Virus record (IMG/VR): IMGVR_UViG_3300034012_000932
Span: 1-35,323 of that record
Direction: 5' to 3' (one strand)
Source: a virus
DNA: 35,323 bases
Shown here: positions 7,601-14,766 of the stretch, one piece after another
How the letters are laid out: each line of letters starts with the position of its first letter
Numbering within the stretch: position 1 is the stretch's first letter
Program-made: the position numbers and the translations under genes
Notes under the pieces: generated by a model
Told to the model about the DNA's origin: nothing
The model's database searches: none
The model's input: only the letters and a program-made list of their open reading frames with translations

Positions 7601-10476
7601 TGGAACAGAGCCTGACGTTTTACATCATCCGGCGTCGCTGTAGTGGGGGCTTCTACGGCTGCGCGGCCTGTGGCCGGGAAAGCCTTCAGCATGGTCTCGC
7701 GCCCAGCACCGGGGCGGGCAACACCTTCTTGCTGCGTCTCGATACGACGAAGCTGTTCGTCGAGCGTTTGGTAGAGGCTTTGGGGCGCGGCCTGTCCTTC
7801 TGGGCGTGTGGCTTTTGGCTGTTGTACGCTTTCAATCGCATCAGTATCGACAAGCTTTTGTAGTACCTGCTCGTCCGTCTGAACCTCCTGCGCACCTAAA
7901 GTTAAGAACGGTTTTTCATTACCTTTACGAATACGTACATCTGAAACCGTGTTAGCAAGCCTAGTAGGCTGCACTGGCGTAGCAGTTTTAGCGCCTTTCT
8001 TTTTCTCAAGTACAACAGGACGGAAGATTTCAACCTGTACTTCCGTGCCGTCTGCTTGCCGTGCAGAGTACGAAATTTTGGCTTCTTTACCGCTACTTAC
8101 AGGTGTATAGCTTGGCGTGGTATCAGCAGTGGTGTATCCCACCCCCGGCTTCAAACCTTCAGTAGCCTCACGCCCCGGAGCCTGCACATCCTCCTTGGGC
8201 AGCACAGACTCGACACGGCTCAGGAAGTCATACGCGTCATCAGACAATCCCGGGGTTGCCTGCAACCGGGCAAGGCGTTCGCTCAGGCCCTCGTAGGTCA
8301 CCTCACGGGCAGCGGGCTCGGCTTCGCCAAACAGCTTGAACTCACCGGCCACACGCTGCTTGGGACCAACAGGCGTAGCGGGCCCCTTGCGAGGCATCGC
8401 TTGGCCTTCCTGGGCAAGATCAAACAGCTTGCGCTGGAGGTTCTTCTCCGCGTCGTCCTTGATCTTCTGCAGCTTGGCTAGGCGTGCTTCAGGCACTGTG
8501 GCGTCTTGCCCTGCCGCCTTGCGTGCTGCAATCAATTCCTCAGTGGCGCGGATGGCTTGGTTAGCACGGTCGATACGCTTAGTCTCGGGGGCCAACTGCA
8601 ACTGCTGCGCAACGTCGGTCAGTGCACGACTGGGCGCAGGTACACCCTCCGTGGGAGCCAGCGCCTCGAACGCTTGGGCAACGGCACGCTGCTGGTCGGA
8701 CTTCTCAACGATGTCCCCCATGCGCTGCTGGAAGCCTTCAACGCCTTGGCCGACCCGCTGCGTGGCTTCGAACGCGGCCTTGGCCTGCTGTTGCTGTGCA
8801 GTACGCTGCTGTGCCGCTGCGTCTGCTGCTTGCTGCTCTTTGAGCGCCTCGGCTTCTGCAGACTTTTGCTGCTTGTCGCGCTCTTTAAGTTGCAGCTTTA
8901 GGCCGCTGAGAATCGCGTTGCTCTCACGCTTCTTCAACCCGGGAATTGCCACATCACCTGCCACAAGCGCTTGCGCCATCGCAGGGTCTTGCATCAGATA
9001 CGCCACGTAGAACGAGGGGCGATCAGCCGAATCCATCGAATCAACAAACGCCTGTTCATTTGCGAGGTTGATTCGAGACTGCGCGTAGGCGACTGCTGGT
9101 GCTGGAGAGGGCGGTGGTGGCGCGAACGTCTCTTCCCCGGTGAACACACGCGGTTGCAGAGGTGTGAGGTCCACACCGGCCTGCTCCATCTGGTATTCCA
9201 GAGGCGATAGCCCTGCAATGCGCTGTTGTTCAGGAGTTAGAACGGGCGGCTTCGCCGCTGCGGCAGCAGCCGCTTCCTGCTCACGGATGGGCCGTAGGAC
9301 GCCCATGACCCGGTTGTACTCGGGCGCTTGCTCCTTAAGCTGCTCGGTCAGCGCCTTGCGACGCTCGATCAGATCCTTGTTGGCCTGCCTGTCTGCGAAG
9401 CTAGCCCCCTTGGGCAGCTTCTCCTTGAGCGTGGCAGTGAGGTCGTTGTACTCCTGCTGCAGCGCCTCGTGTGACTGGGCGAATTCCTGCGCGTACTCAG
9501 GGGACTGCTTGCGTGCTTCCTCGGCCTCCTCGGCAGCAAGCTGTGCGTTGCGCTTGGCCTTGGCTTGCTCCGCAGTTTGCCTTTGCAAGACATCTTGCGC
9601 TGCGGCTTGTTCACGCCCGCGTTCTGTATAACGTCCAGGCACCGCCAGTGCGCCGCCCAGGACGGCACCACCGAGGAAGCTCTCGAAGTACTCGTCCCGA
9701 GCCTTCTCGTCCGTGATGTTCAGTCCCGCCTGCAAGCGCTCGAACACCTGTTGTGCAGCTTCGGTTGTACCTTCGATGCCTGCGGTCTTGCCTGTTTTGA
9801 CGGTGTAGTCGATGAGCGTTCTCTTCAGGCCCTGCTCAGCGATCTCCTTGGCGTTCTCAGCCGTAATCTTGATGCCCGCCTGACCGAACAAACGCCCGAT
9901 GCCCGGGATCATCCGCATGGACAACGTATCCAGCGCAGCTTGTGGGATGGCCGCAGCAGCGGCGGAGCCCAGGCTGGTCTCACCCAGCGTCTTGCCCTCC
10001 TCCATCTGACGAGCGAGGTTGGTTGCCGTGAACTGACCAGCAGAGGTCAGACCGGCAGCACCGAGCGTAGTGAGCGCGGCAGCAGTGCCCGTCACGGGCA
10101 ACGTAGCAGCGGCAGCACCAGCGGCAAGGGGCGCGGCCATGTAGGGCACAGACCCGCCCAGCAACTCTTTGAACTTGGTGAACGGCGCTTCAGTCCAGCC
10201 CTCTTCGGTGGGCTTAAAGATCTCAGCCGCACGTTTCTTGGCCGCTTGGTACTCGGCCTCTGCCTTGGCTTCATCCTTGAGGCCTAGCTTGCCTGCAAGC
10301 GCAGACAGCCCACCACCTAGCTCGGTAGCACCGGCCTTGGCCGCAGCAATGAAGCCGCCTTCGGGTTTTGCCCCTACACCTAACTGACGGCGAATGATTG
10401 CCGCCGCCTCCTCCCTGGACACACTGTCCGGAAATTCAACGGTGCGCCCATCAGGAAGTGCGACGGTGTATGTCAT
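1636..10476 (-). CDS. Giant polyvalent virion protein (2946 aa) with zincin-like metallopeptidase motif
   Basis: At 2946 residues this one gene fills a quarter of the window. The N-terminus (TVALPDGRTVEFPDSVSREEA) resembles a small domain seen at the front of large phage virion proteins. An Ala/Gly-rich hydrophobic stretch follows at about residues 108-156, then long Ala/Gln/Glu/Lys-rich, probably coiled-coil regions to about 1830. A zinc-peptidase motif HEGTH lies at 1933-1937, and E1986 in LSEFASEAL is a plausible third ligand. Around 2425-2680 lies a helical region (RQIVRDSTQAF, IPFFNAQIQGLN) resembling large polyvalent protein-associated domains. Such proteins are thought to be packaged and ejected into the host with the DNA. 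The gene follows its neighbour by 6 bases with no clear ribosome-binding site, so translation may be coupled. Two segments, about 4985-5460 and 7850-8115, are clearly A+T-richer than the rest. Peptidase activity and ejection are inferences. Confidence 0.85.
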   Translation of the reverse strand: MTYTVALPDGRTVEFPDSVSREEAAAIIRRQLGVGAKPEGGFIAAAKAGATELGGGLSALAGKLGLKDEAKAEAEYQAAKKRAAEIFKPTEEGWTEAPFTKFKELLGGSVPYMAAPLAAGAAAATLPVTGTAAALTTLGAAGLTSAGQFTATNLARQMEEGKTLGETSLGSAAAAAIPQAALDTLSMRMIPGIGRLFGQAGIKITAENAKEIAEQGLKRTLIDYTVKTGKTAGIEGTTEAAQQVFERLQAGLNITDEKARDEYFESFLGGAVLGGALAVPGRYTERGREQAAAQDVLQRQTAEQAKAKRNAQLAAEEAEEARKQSPEYAQEFAQSHEALQQEYNDLTATLKEKLPKGASFADRQANKDLIERRKALTEQLKEQAPEYNRVMGVLRPIREQEAAAAAAAKPPVLTPEQQRIAGLSPLEYQMEQAGVDLTPLQPRVFTGEETFAPPPPSPAPAVAYAQSRINLANEQAFVDSMDSADRPSFYVAYLMQDPAMAQALVAGDVAIPGLKKRESNAILSGLKLQLKERDKQQKSAEAEALKEQQAADAAAQQRTAQQQQAKAAFEATQRVGQGVEGFQQRMGDIVEKSDQQRAVAQAFEALAPTEGVPAPSRALTDVAQQLQLAPETKRIDRANQAIRATEELIAARKAAGQDATVPEARLAKLQKIKDDAEKNLQRKLFDLAQEGQAMPRKGPATPVGPKQRVAGEFKLFGEAEPAAREVTYEGLSERLARLQATPGLSDDAYDFLSRVESVLPKEDVQAPGREATEGLKPGVGYTTADTTPSYTPVSSGKEAKISYSARQADGTEVQVEIFRPVVLEKKKGAKTATPVQPTRLANTVSDVRIRKGNEKPFLTLGAQEVQTDEQVLQKLVDTDAIESVQQPKATRPEGQAAPQSLYQTLDEQLRRIETQQEGVARPGAGRETMLKAFPATGRAAVEAPTTATPDDVKRQALFQQKLAQGASRRDAAAAVFKATPQELEAAVAPAERKEVEGTAAVEKRLGRDISRDTIRGPSAQALPLSMQEELEPIISRLERGRAETQAGQQALFPEEQEKIVTERKTPAQFQRFLKSAAADRLRDIADPGRVVERSKERMAELQKTLDYLQGVIDEITEIRDKVFPIPRLNAARKELSKLETLIQGRETTTLGEAAFPGVSARIDALRSFLSAADEQTAKLKGARALLKKRGRASFDQYEVMLREAGGVLKKVTTQAELKGALEALERERNPARDARLSVIQQANISEQDKALLNEMVNAVNADEIALQKQIQEIDARLAYIDANIRLEDASQRMSDYADRAEPDATMLAAASKDVRTAQREVNKLKALVSRTETKLTAEEAARKRQRDAVDREERRTASAEKLKAEQARLERAQSAPEGVDAEGRPLQATTYPAITAAQRLAKEDPTPTILADEMRQIKGNPQQVLKGYKSRITDLTKQLQEALDRARRFTVEGVKERKPYENALAAYNRITSAEGRAKFEPTLRKLEEAYRDAVTNAMAARVMPKGVLGFQTQLAEMLRKEAWLQDRINRGAVETATVPTPTVRMTAQQKQAQEAERLAQYTQEAATRAESPEIDATETTKTQIEKARKSQKTRYTGKGVGQDTTITEDAAREQAEQRTMLRQPMTPQQREEQAILTIVNQAKDKKAKKEPLTEIEQMVLDQYNLSRSPSKGKAKEEVEEAAIEEDTSEERTERAYAKERATFEAEELEEVGGVQPTIASLFGVSAEEAESLGLPQVKSRKEFAETVQEQIRSAGTSTLARFATKRARLNDVESQLAFIEANKNGPVVAGAKTLSDKQQSAKQQLETEKGKLQTEIDALSKDLKKIKTPDIDAATETLEQLAATASQGPALKEPVDTEDSAAAVAANVAENGSTELNRAIGQRLKLLLGNTRMELVDDLRDPDGAAAYGQAAVDGSFIRLDKKYGLNERTFLHEGTHAAVERVLRMPEDRLTDAQLRAKRELEELFEAYKKLPNASNENAKTSLSEFASEALSDDVMQAEMRQQKWTLRHMWDTFKSLILDMLGVKTPANMLDATLASVDNLMTRVPRATAQDMSLLGPKVLNRPRGLNPELAEADAVARRVVAGNRSWWQGVKANSTGLGFETQVIDRFAGFERLRKYLPKLQGTQMMSYLRMYDQRMNFVSQSAGNGALDLLEIQRKDGEREFIIESQDGTSLRSVVITLKRATPMVGDANATSRLFTLYVAANRAKRVGYDKLDMSGQVTEQELRQVLQKVDSVPGLKDIFETARDQYNEYNEGLVRFAQKTGVFSKDYADKLLSAKDYIPWYRSRNGVVELVIGGEAPFKVGNVKDMPHLAELVGGDKPILDFTISSIQNTNMLVDMSLRNLATKNAVMELVDLGAAKVTNKPISGTDVVKFRVKGEDRYAILDTETIKVNGKDVNTGVPADLLVKGMEGIPVQLTGALRMMAMPTTILRKAITLMPPYMLRQIVRDSTQAFIASGADITPVLGALREIGSAAGKKLEKRGIVGGQMFTGTTEDISLIMRDMLQGGNLLNVGMGKLEALGMEADALTRRAQYNSYLKQGMSEMEATLLALESMNFNKRGASPSIHFANSMIPFFNAQIQGLNVLYRAMFGQITAAEKARIKQKLITRGMMMFAISLAYTHAMQDDEAYKNALPEDKYGNWFVRIPGVAEPLRVPIPFELGYIFKALPEALYNILVPKNYDNAAEGGNTAANAAARAASEQDAAAQAFKAILRNTVPGGSSYFIPQVFKPGIEVASNFSFFTGRDIVSAKEQLLLPQYQYRDQTTELAKLFGGAGISPIKFEALIRGYLGGAGMAVLAALSLPLVREGPEKATKRLSDMPVVGTMFQPNDARWIINNTFDQLREAQQVQASFKDLVNKGERAEAKQLLETRATDYARAELGGYLRQQMGELTQMETAIKASNKSPDEKREILNKIQQYRIRLASMTREASDAAKLQQLATGAT

Positions 10477-10482
10477 GGGTGG

Positions 10483-12246
10483 TTACTCGATTTGGCCTGT
10501 TGCGGGGTTGTACTTTAGCGTGGCACCGGGCTTGCCGCCCCTAAGTTTTGCGATTTCGTCTTTGACGAGCGCCTGGATCTCAGGCGGATACTGGCTTAGC
10601 ATGAACGGGTTGGCTATGACCTTTGCCACGATCTCTTTCACGATGGATGCTTCACCCTTAGGTCCTTGTTGTACTTCTACAAGCTTGCCAACATTCTCAA
10701 GCGTAGGTGCCAGTCCAAGTTCTCTTAAGAGCGCCACTGTCCCCGTAGGCTTGCCTGCATTGATTTCTGAGGCCCGCGCTTGCCGCTCAGTTGCCGCAGC
10801 CTTGCGACTTTCCAACGCTTGATCAAACGCCTTGTTCTGAACATCGCGCTCCAGCTTGGCACGTTCGGCTGCGTTCTGAGCAATTGCATCGTCAAGCTGG
10901 TTGACACGACCGTATTCTTGCTCATTCATCGCCTGCACACGCTGGGCCTCCAGCATGTTGCCGCGCCGAATGTTGGACTGAAGCAAACGCATGGTGCCTT
11001 GGGCGGTGGCGTACTCTTTGCGTGCAGCCTCAGCGGCGGCTTCGCGCTGACCCATGATGCCTGACAGGCCACGAGCAAACGAGCCCATGCCCTGACCCTT
11101 GCGGGTATCAATCGTCCCAGCCAGTCCAAGCAAAGCCATCGGGTCACTAAATACGTCACGCTGCGCACGCGCAAGTGCAGCATCCCGAGCAGCCAGAGCT
11201 TCCTTGCCAAACGTCTCGGCTTCAGCCCGCTCTTCAGCAAGGTTCTTCTGCATCAACGCTGATAGTCCTGCGCGACCTGCAAGCAGATCGGCGGGCAGCG
11301 TCTTGCGGCCTTCAAGTGCAGCTTTGCGCTCGTCATACATGCGCTGCTCTTCAGGAGTCAGCGTACTGCGAATACCGGGCATGAGAGCCGCAGGGGCTGC
11401 GGCGGGTGCTGCTGGGGGACGTTGTTGTCCTGTACCCAGGTTCCGTGCAGCCGCCACCGTTTCGGGTGTAGCCCCACGCGTATCTCGCATAGTCATCGGC
11501 ACAGGTGCAGGCATTCTCCCAAGCATCCGTGTCAGTTCGTCGCCTGTGTCAGTAGTGCTTTGTGCGGGATCGGGGAAACGCTCAGCAAACGAACGCCCCA
11601 CGCCTTGTTGACGCGATAGCGACATGCGTTTTTGCGCACGTGCTAAGCGCTCACTCAAGGGCAAACGAGGATCGTCGGACAGATCTTCCGTTTCACCACC
11701 ATCTTCAAACGCCACCGCACCGCCACCTGCGTAGCCTTGGTCGCCGGACGTAAACTGTTCTTGCTCCACTTGCTTGAGCATGTCCATAAGCTGACTTGCT
11801 TCGGCAACCTTACCTTGCGCCAGTGCGGTTTCAATACGGCGGCGTATTTGCTGCTCAGGACTTTGCTGCCCCGCTTGTTGTTCCACCTGTTGCATCTGCT
11901 GCGCTTGCGCCACTACTTGCTGTGCAATAGGGGGCTGTTGTCCAGCGTTCTGCTGCATAGCCATCTGGTTCTGCACTGACTTTCGTGCAGCCATCTCTTT
12001 CTGCTTCTCAACAATCGCAGCAAGTACTCGGTTCTTTGGGATGGGAGAGTTTGGGTCCCCAAACAATTGCAACATCTGCGGGATCTCAAGCCCCACCAAA
12101 GATGGCACAAACGCCGTCAGCCCAGGCTTCGGCCCCGACTGACTAGGCATCATCCCCGGCATTGGTTGCGTTTGCATAGGCGCTTGCCCGGGCATCGGGG
12201 CTTGCGCCCCTTGTGGCATCACCGAACGAATACCTTGCGGTTGCAT
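10483..12246 (-). CDS. Gln/Ala-rich virion-type protein (587 aa)
   Basis: This 587-residue protein has a Met/Pro/Gln-rich N-terminus (residues 1-40), a short ordered patch (LTAFVPSLVGLEIPQMLQLFG) and a Gln-rich helix-forming stretch at about 90-135. A Gly-rich motif (YAGGGAVAFEDGG) lies near residue 170, and a long Ala/Arg/Glu-rich, probably coiled-coil half occupies about 300-500. No enzymatic motif is seen. It lies directly upstream of the giant gene in the same operon, separated by 6 bp, which suggests an internal or ejected virion component, but its function is unknown. An AAGGA element precedes the ATG at 12246 and overlaps the stop of the preceding gene. The GG motif links it to several smaller proteins of this phage. 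Confidence 0.75.
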   Translation of the reverse strand: MQPQGIRSVMPQGAQAPMPGQAPMQTQPMPGMMPSQSGPKPGLTAFVPSLVGLEIPQMLQLFGDPNSPIPKNRVLAAIVEKQKEMAARKSVQNQMAMQQNAGQQPPIAQQVVAQAQQMQQVEQQAGQQSPEQQIRRRIETALAQGKVAEASQLMDMLKQVEQEQFTSGDQGYAGGGAVAFEDGGETEDLSDDPRLPLSERLARAQKRMSLSRQQGVGRSFAERFPDPAQSTTDTGDELTRMLGRMPAPVPMTMRDTRGATPETVAAARNLGTGQQRPPAAPAAAPAALMPGIRSTLTPEEQRMYDERKAALEGRKTLPADLLAGRAGLSALMQKNLAEERAEAETFGKEALAARDAALARAQRDVFSDPMALLGLAGTIDTRKGQGMGSFARGLSGIMGQREAAAEAARKEYATAQGTMRLLQSNIRRGNMLEAQRVQAMNEQEYGRVNQLDDAIAQNAAERAKLERDVQNKAFDQALESRKAAATERQARASEINAGKPTGTVALLRELGLAPTLENVGKLVEVQQGPKGEASIVKEIVAKVIANPFMLSQYPPEIQALVKDEIAKLRGGKPGATLKYNPATGQIE

Positions 12247-12255
12247 GTCGATTCC

Positions 12256-13920
12256 TTACTTCGGCGTAGCCGTAGGATTGAAGGCGTTGTACAGCGCCAG
12301 CCCAGCCAGTGCACCTTGCAGACCCGAGAACATCCCAGACTGCCCTTGATTTGACGAATACGGCGCAGCTTGCAATGGCAACCCACCCAACAACGACTGC
12401 ATGTACGTAGCCTGCTGATACGGGAACTTCACCGACTCTTGGAACTGCTGGTAGCCAAAGTCCAGAGGCTGCTGTGCAAGCGCCTGCTGGGTAGCGCCCC
12501 CCGCAAGCTGTGCGTTCAGACCTTGAATTCCTGCACCAAACTGTTGCTGCCCAAGGCCACCCAAGGTAGAAGCAGCGCTCAGCATCGGGTTGAGAGACTG
12601 CAGGCCCAGGTTTGCACCGAACTGCCGTGAGGCTTCCGTCTGCCTTGCGCCCTCAAGCCCGTACTGAGCACCCAACTGAGCAGCATTCATGCCTTGGCCG
12701 TAGCCGTATTGACGCGATTGCTCAGTGCCCTTTTGAGCTTCCAAACCAAGCTGAGACTCAGCAACACGCTGTGCCTGCGCACGATCATACGCGGACTGCA
12801 AGCCTTTCTCTTGGATATCCCCGATCTGCGTGCCCAAGTTGCGCTGACGCTCCGCTTCCATGATAGCTTGGCGTGACCCACCATACGCACCAGCTTGAGC
12901 CAGCCGCGCTTGTTCTGCCTGCCTGCCGATGTCCGCTTGACGCCGAGCTTCCCGAGCCTGGATATCAATGACGTTTTGCTGGTACGGATTCATGTAGTCC
13001 TGTACCGACTTCACATCACCCAGCCCCGTGCTCATCGTCTCGGGGGAGTACTCTTGCGGCGTCTGGTAGAAGTTTGCGAAGCGCCCAGGGGCGTAGTTGC
13101 CCAGGTTACCGGCGCTGATACCTGCTAGGGCGGCAAGTTGTGAACCCGCTTGAAACTCTGCGGGCAACTGAAGATTGCTCAAACCTTGGAACGCCTGCTG
13201 CTGCAGCGGCGACGGCCCCGCAAAGCGCTGACCCGTGAACGGTTGATACGGCAGGTTTGCCGCAGCCTCACCCTTTGCCAGCATGTTGTAGACATACGGC
13301 GAGAAGTTTGGGCTCAGCGTGGACTGAGAAGGATCAATAGTTGTGGTCTTTGCGGTGGTTGGTGTAACTCCGCCCGTGTACCCTTGGCCTTTCATCCAGT
13401 CAATATCGCCTTGTGACACACCGGCTTGCAAGAGCTTATCCGGAGCAACTTTGTTGGTGTTAAACCAGTTAATCTTTTGCTGAGCGTTGAATGAATCCCA
13501 CCCGGCAGGCAGGGTTAGACCAGCGAGTGTTGCTTGTTGCTGAGGAGTAGACGTAGGTGCGTTTACGGGCATTGTCGTAGCCCAATTCTCGTAGCCCATA
13601 TCCCCCATCGTATCAACAAGTTCGTTAGACACTCCTGCGCGTTGCAACTGACCGGGCGTAACCTTCTGTTCGTTAAACCAGTCAATCTTTTGATCACCCG
13701 TGTAGTTGTTCCAACCAGTGGGTAGCGTTAAGCCTGCTTGCGCAGCCTGCTGCTGCGGGGTCATTCCGGCGTAACCTTGACCCTTCATCCAGTCGATGTC
13801 GCCCTGAGATACGCCAGCGTCCAGCAGTTGATCTTCGGTTACACCGTTCTGGTTGAACCAGTCAATTTTTTGCTGGGCACCAAGGTTTTCCCAGCCAGTG
13901 GGCAAATTAGGCATAGCCAT
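12256..13920 (-). CDS. Virion-type protein with three N-terminal repeats (554 aa)
   Basis: The first 184 residues consist of three imperfect tandem repeats, at residues 6-65, 66-136 and 137-184. Each has the pattern LPxGW...QKIxWFN...AGVS...GY and ends with a PQQQA-type linker in the first two. The middle part (FSPYVYNMLAKGEAAANLPYQPFTGQRFAGPS) resembles a family of hypothetical phage structural proteins. It is followed by a Gln/Ala/Gly-rich probably helical region to about residue 460 and a hydrophobic Gly-rich C-terminus (GLQGALAGLALYNAF). A GAGGAG ribosome-binding site lies ahead of the ATG, which overlaps the preceding stop codon (TAATG). Its place between the fibre-like genes and the giant gene suggests an internal virion or ejection role. 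This is inferred from context. Confidence 0.75.
   Translation of the reverse strand: MAMPNLPTGWENLGAQQKIDWFNQNGVTEDQLLDAGVSQGDIDWMKGQGYAGMTPQQQAAQAGLTLPTGWNNYTGDQKIDWFNEQKVTPGQLQRAGVSNELVDTMGDMGYENWATTMPVNAPTSTPQQQATLAGLTLPAGWDSFNAQQKINWFNTNKVAPDKLLQAGVSQGDIDWMKGQGYTGGVTPTTAKTTTIDPSQSTLSPNFSPYVYNMLAKGEAAANLPYQPFTGQRFAGPSPLQQQAFQGLSNLQLPAEFQAGSQLAALAGISAGNLGNYAPGRFANFYQTPQEYSPETMSTGLGDVKSVQDYMNPYQQNVIDIQAREARRQADIGRQAEQARLAQAGAYGGSRQAIMEAERQRNLGTQIGDIQEKGLQSAYDRAQAQRVAESQLGLEAQKGTEQSRQYGYGQGMNAAQLGAQYGLEGARQTEASRQFGANLGLQSLNPMLSAASTLGGLGQQQFGAGIQGLNAQLAGGATQQALAQQPLDFGYQQFQESVKFPYQQATYMQSLLGGLPLQAAPYSSNQGQSGMFSGLQGALAGLALYNAFNPTATPK
13363..13905 (-). repeat. Three tandem protein-coding repeats of about 50-71 codons
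   Basis: Repeat units are encoded at 13726-13905, 13513-13725 and 13363-13512. The first and third units are the closest, sharing AGVSQGDIDWMKGQGY identically, whereas the second unit has diverged (AGVSNELVDTMGDMGY). This pattern suggests an older duplication followed by a more recent copy or conversion between the outer units. Confidence 0.8.
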
Positions 13921-14765
13921 TACGCGCTCCTCTGCAACTTGTTCATGATTTCGTACATGCGCTGTGCGCCGCCTTGATCGTCAACTGCAGCTTTAGGTAC
14001 ATAGGCTTCACCGCTAGACACTTTGGCAGGGGTGGTCCCGTTGGGGCCATGAATCACTGCAGGGGTGAGATCTTTGCGTCCTGTGGGGTCCGGTGGACCT
14101 CCGATCATTCTCGCACCTGGGACCAGTTGCTGTATACCCCTTGGGCCACCTGCGCCGTCCACAGCCTTCTTGGTCATGACGAAGCCGCCATCTTCCATCT
14201 GCACCTTGCCGCCGTTGGCGTAAGCCTGCATCAAGCCGCCGTTGGCTGCGTAGGTCACCAGCGGGCCGTACTTGCCGGGGACTGTGCTGGGCGTGAGTTG
14301 CTTGGACGGACCCGCGTAGGCTTGCGTTGCGCCACCGCCGTAACTTTCGCCCCTCTGTCGGTCGAGGTAAGACAAGAGCGCCATGAGCGCAGCGAGGCCT
14401 CCTTTGGAAGTGGCGAAGTCCAGCCCCTTGCCCAACAGCCCTTTGGCTCCTCCAGCACCCATCATGTCTTTGATCATGCGGCTAAAGGAGGTGTCCCCAC
14501 TAGCAGGACTTGTGCGGTACTCTTGGTCGGCAGTTTCTACGCCACCACCAGACGGCGTGCCTCCAACATCCCCAAAGCCACCTTCATCTGCATACGGATC
14601 GCGTGCGTATAGCGGCAATCCAGTAAAAATGTCTGGGTTTGAAGCTACGCCAGGGTCATCGTAGTTGTAGTTTTCCCAGTCATCAGAATTTTCCCCGCCA
14701 CTCATGGCGAATGAATTAGGATCAATATCATATTCCCCTGTAAAGGGGTTATAACGAGTTACCAT
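13920..14765 (-). CDS. Phage virion-type protein with GG motifs (281 aa)
   Basis: The N-terminal third is acidic and Gly/Asp/Tyr-rich (TRYNPFTGEYDIDPNSF) and probably flexible. A hydrophobic stretch (GLAALMALLSYLD) lies near residue 130. The C-terminal half carries repeated Gly-Gly motifs (YAANGGLMQAYANGGKVQMEDGG) and ends in a conserved-looking segment (PAKVSSGEAYVPKAAVDDQGG, then RMYEIMNKLQ). That ending resembles the tail of many phage structural-region proteins, where PA+LSDGE(F/Y)VIPAD is the common form. The function is not established. A GAGAGG ribosome-binding site precedes the ATG, and the stop overlaps the start of the next gene. Confidence 0.75.
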   Translation of the reverse strand: MVTRYNPFTGEYDIDPNSFAMSGGENSDDWENYNYDDPGVASNPDIFTGLPLYARDPYADEGGFGDVGGTPSGGGVETADQEYRTSPASGDTSFSRMIKDMMGAGGAKGLLGKGLDFATSKGGLAALMALLSYLDRQRGESYGGGATQAYAGPSKQLTPSTVPGKYGPLVTYAANGGLMQAYANGGKVQMEDGGFVMTKKAVDGAGGPRGIQQLVPGARMIGGPPDPTGRKDLTPAVIHGPNGTTPAKVSSGEAYVPKAAVDDQGGAQRMYEIMNKLQRSA

Positions 14766-14766
14766 A

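Noticed and set aside
9565-10287. Plus-strand ORF of 240 codons within the giant gene
   Set aside because: It is antisense to the coding frame of the giant protein, with low-complexity content and no ribosome site. It is a shadow of high G+C coding.
1636-10476. Giant protein as an N4-like virion RNA polymerase
   Set aside because: The size is comparable, but no polymerase motif is recognised in the sequence and a zincin-type motif is present instead.
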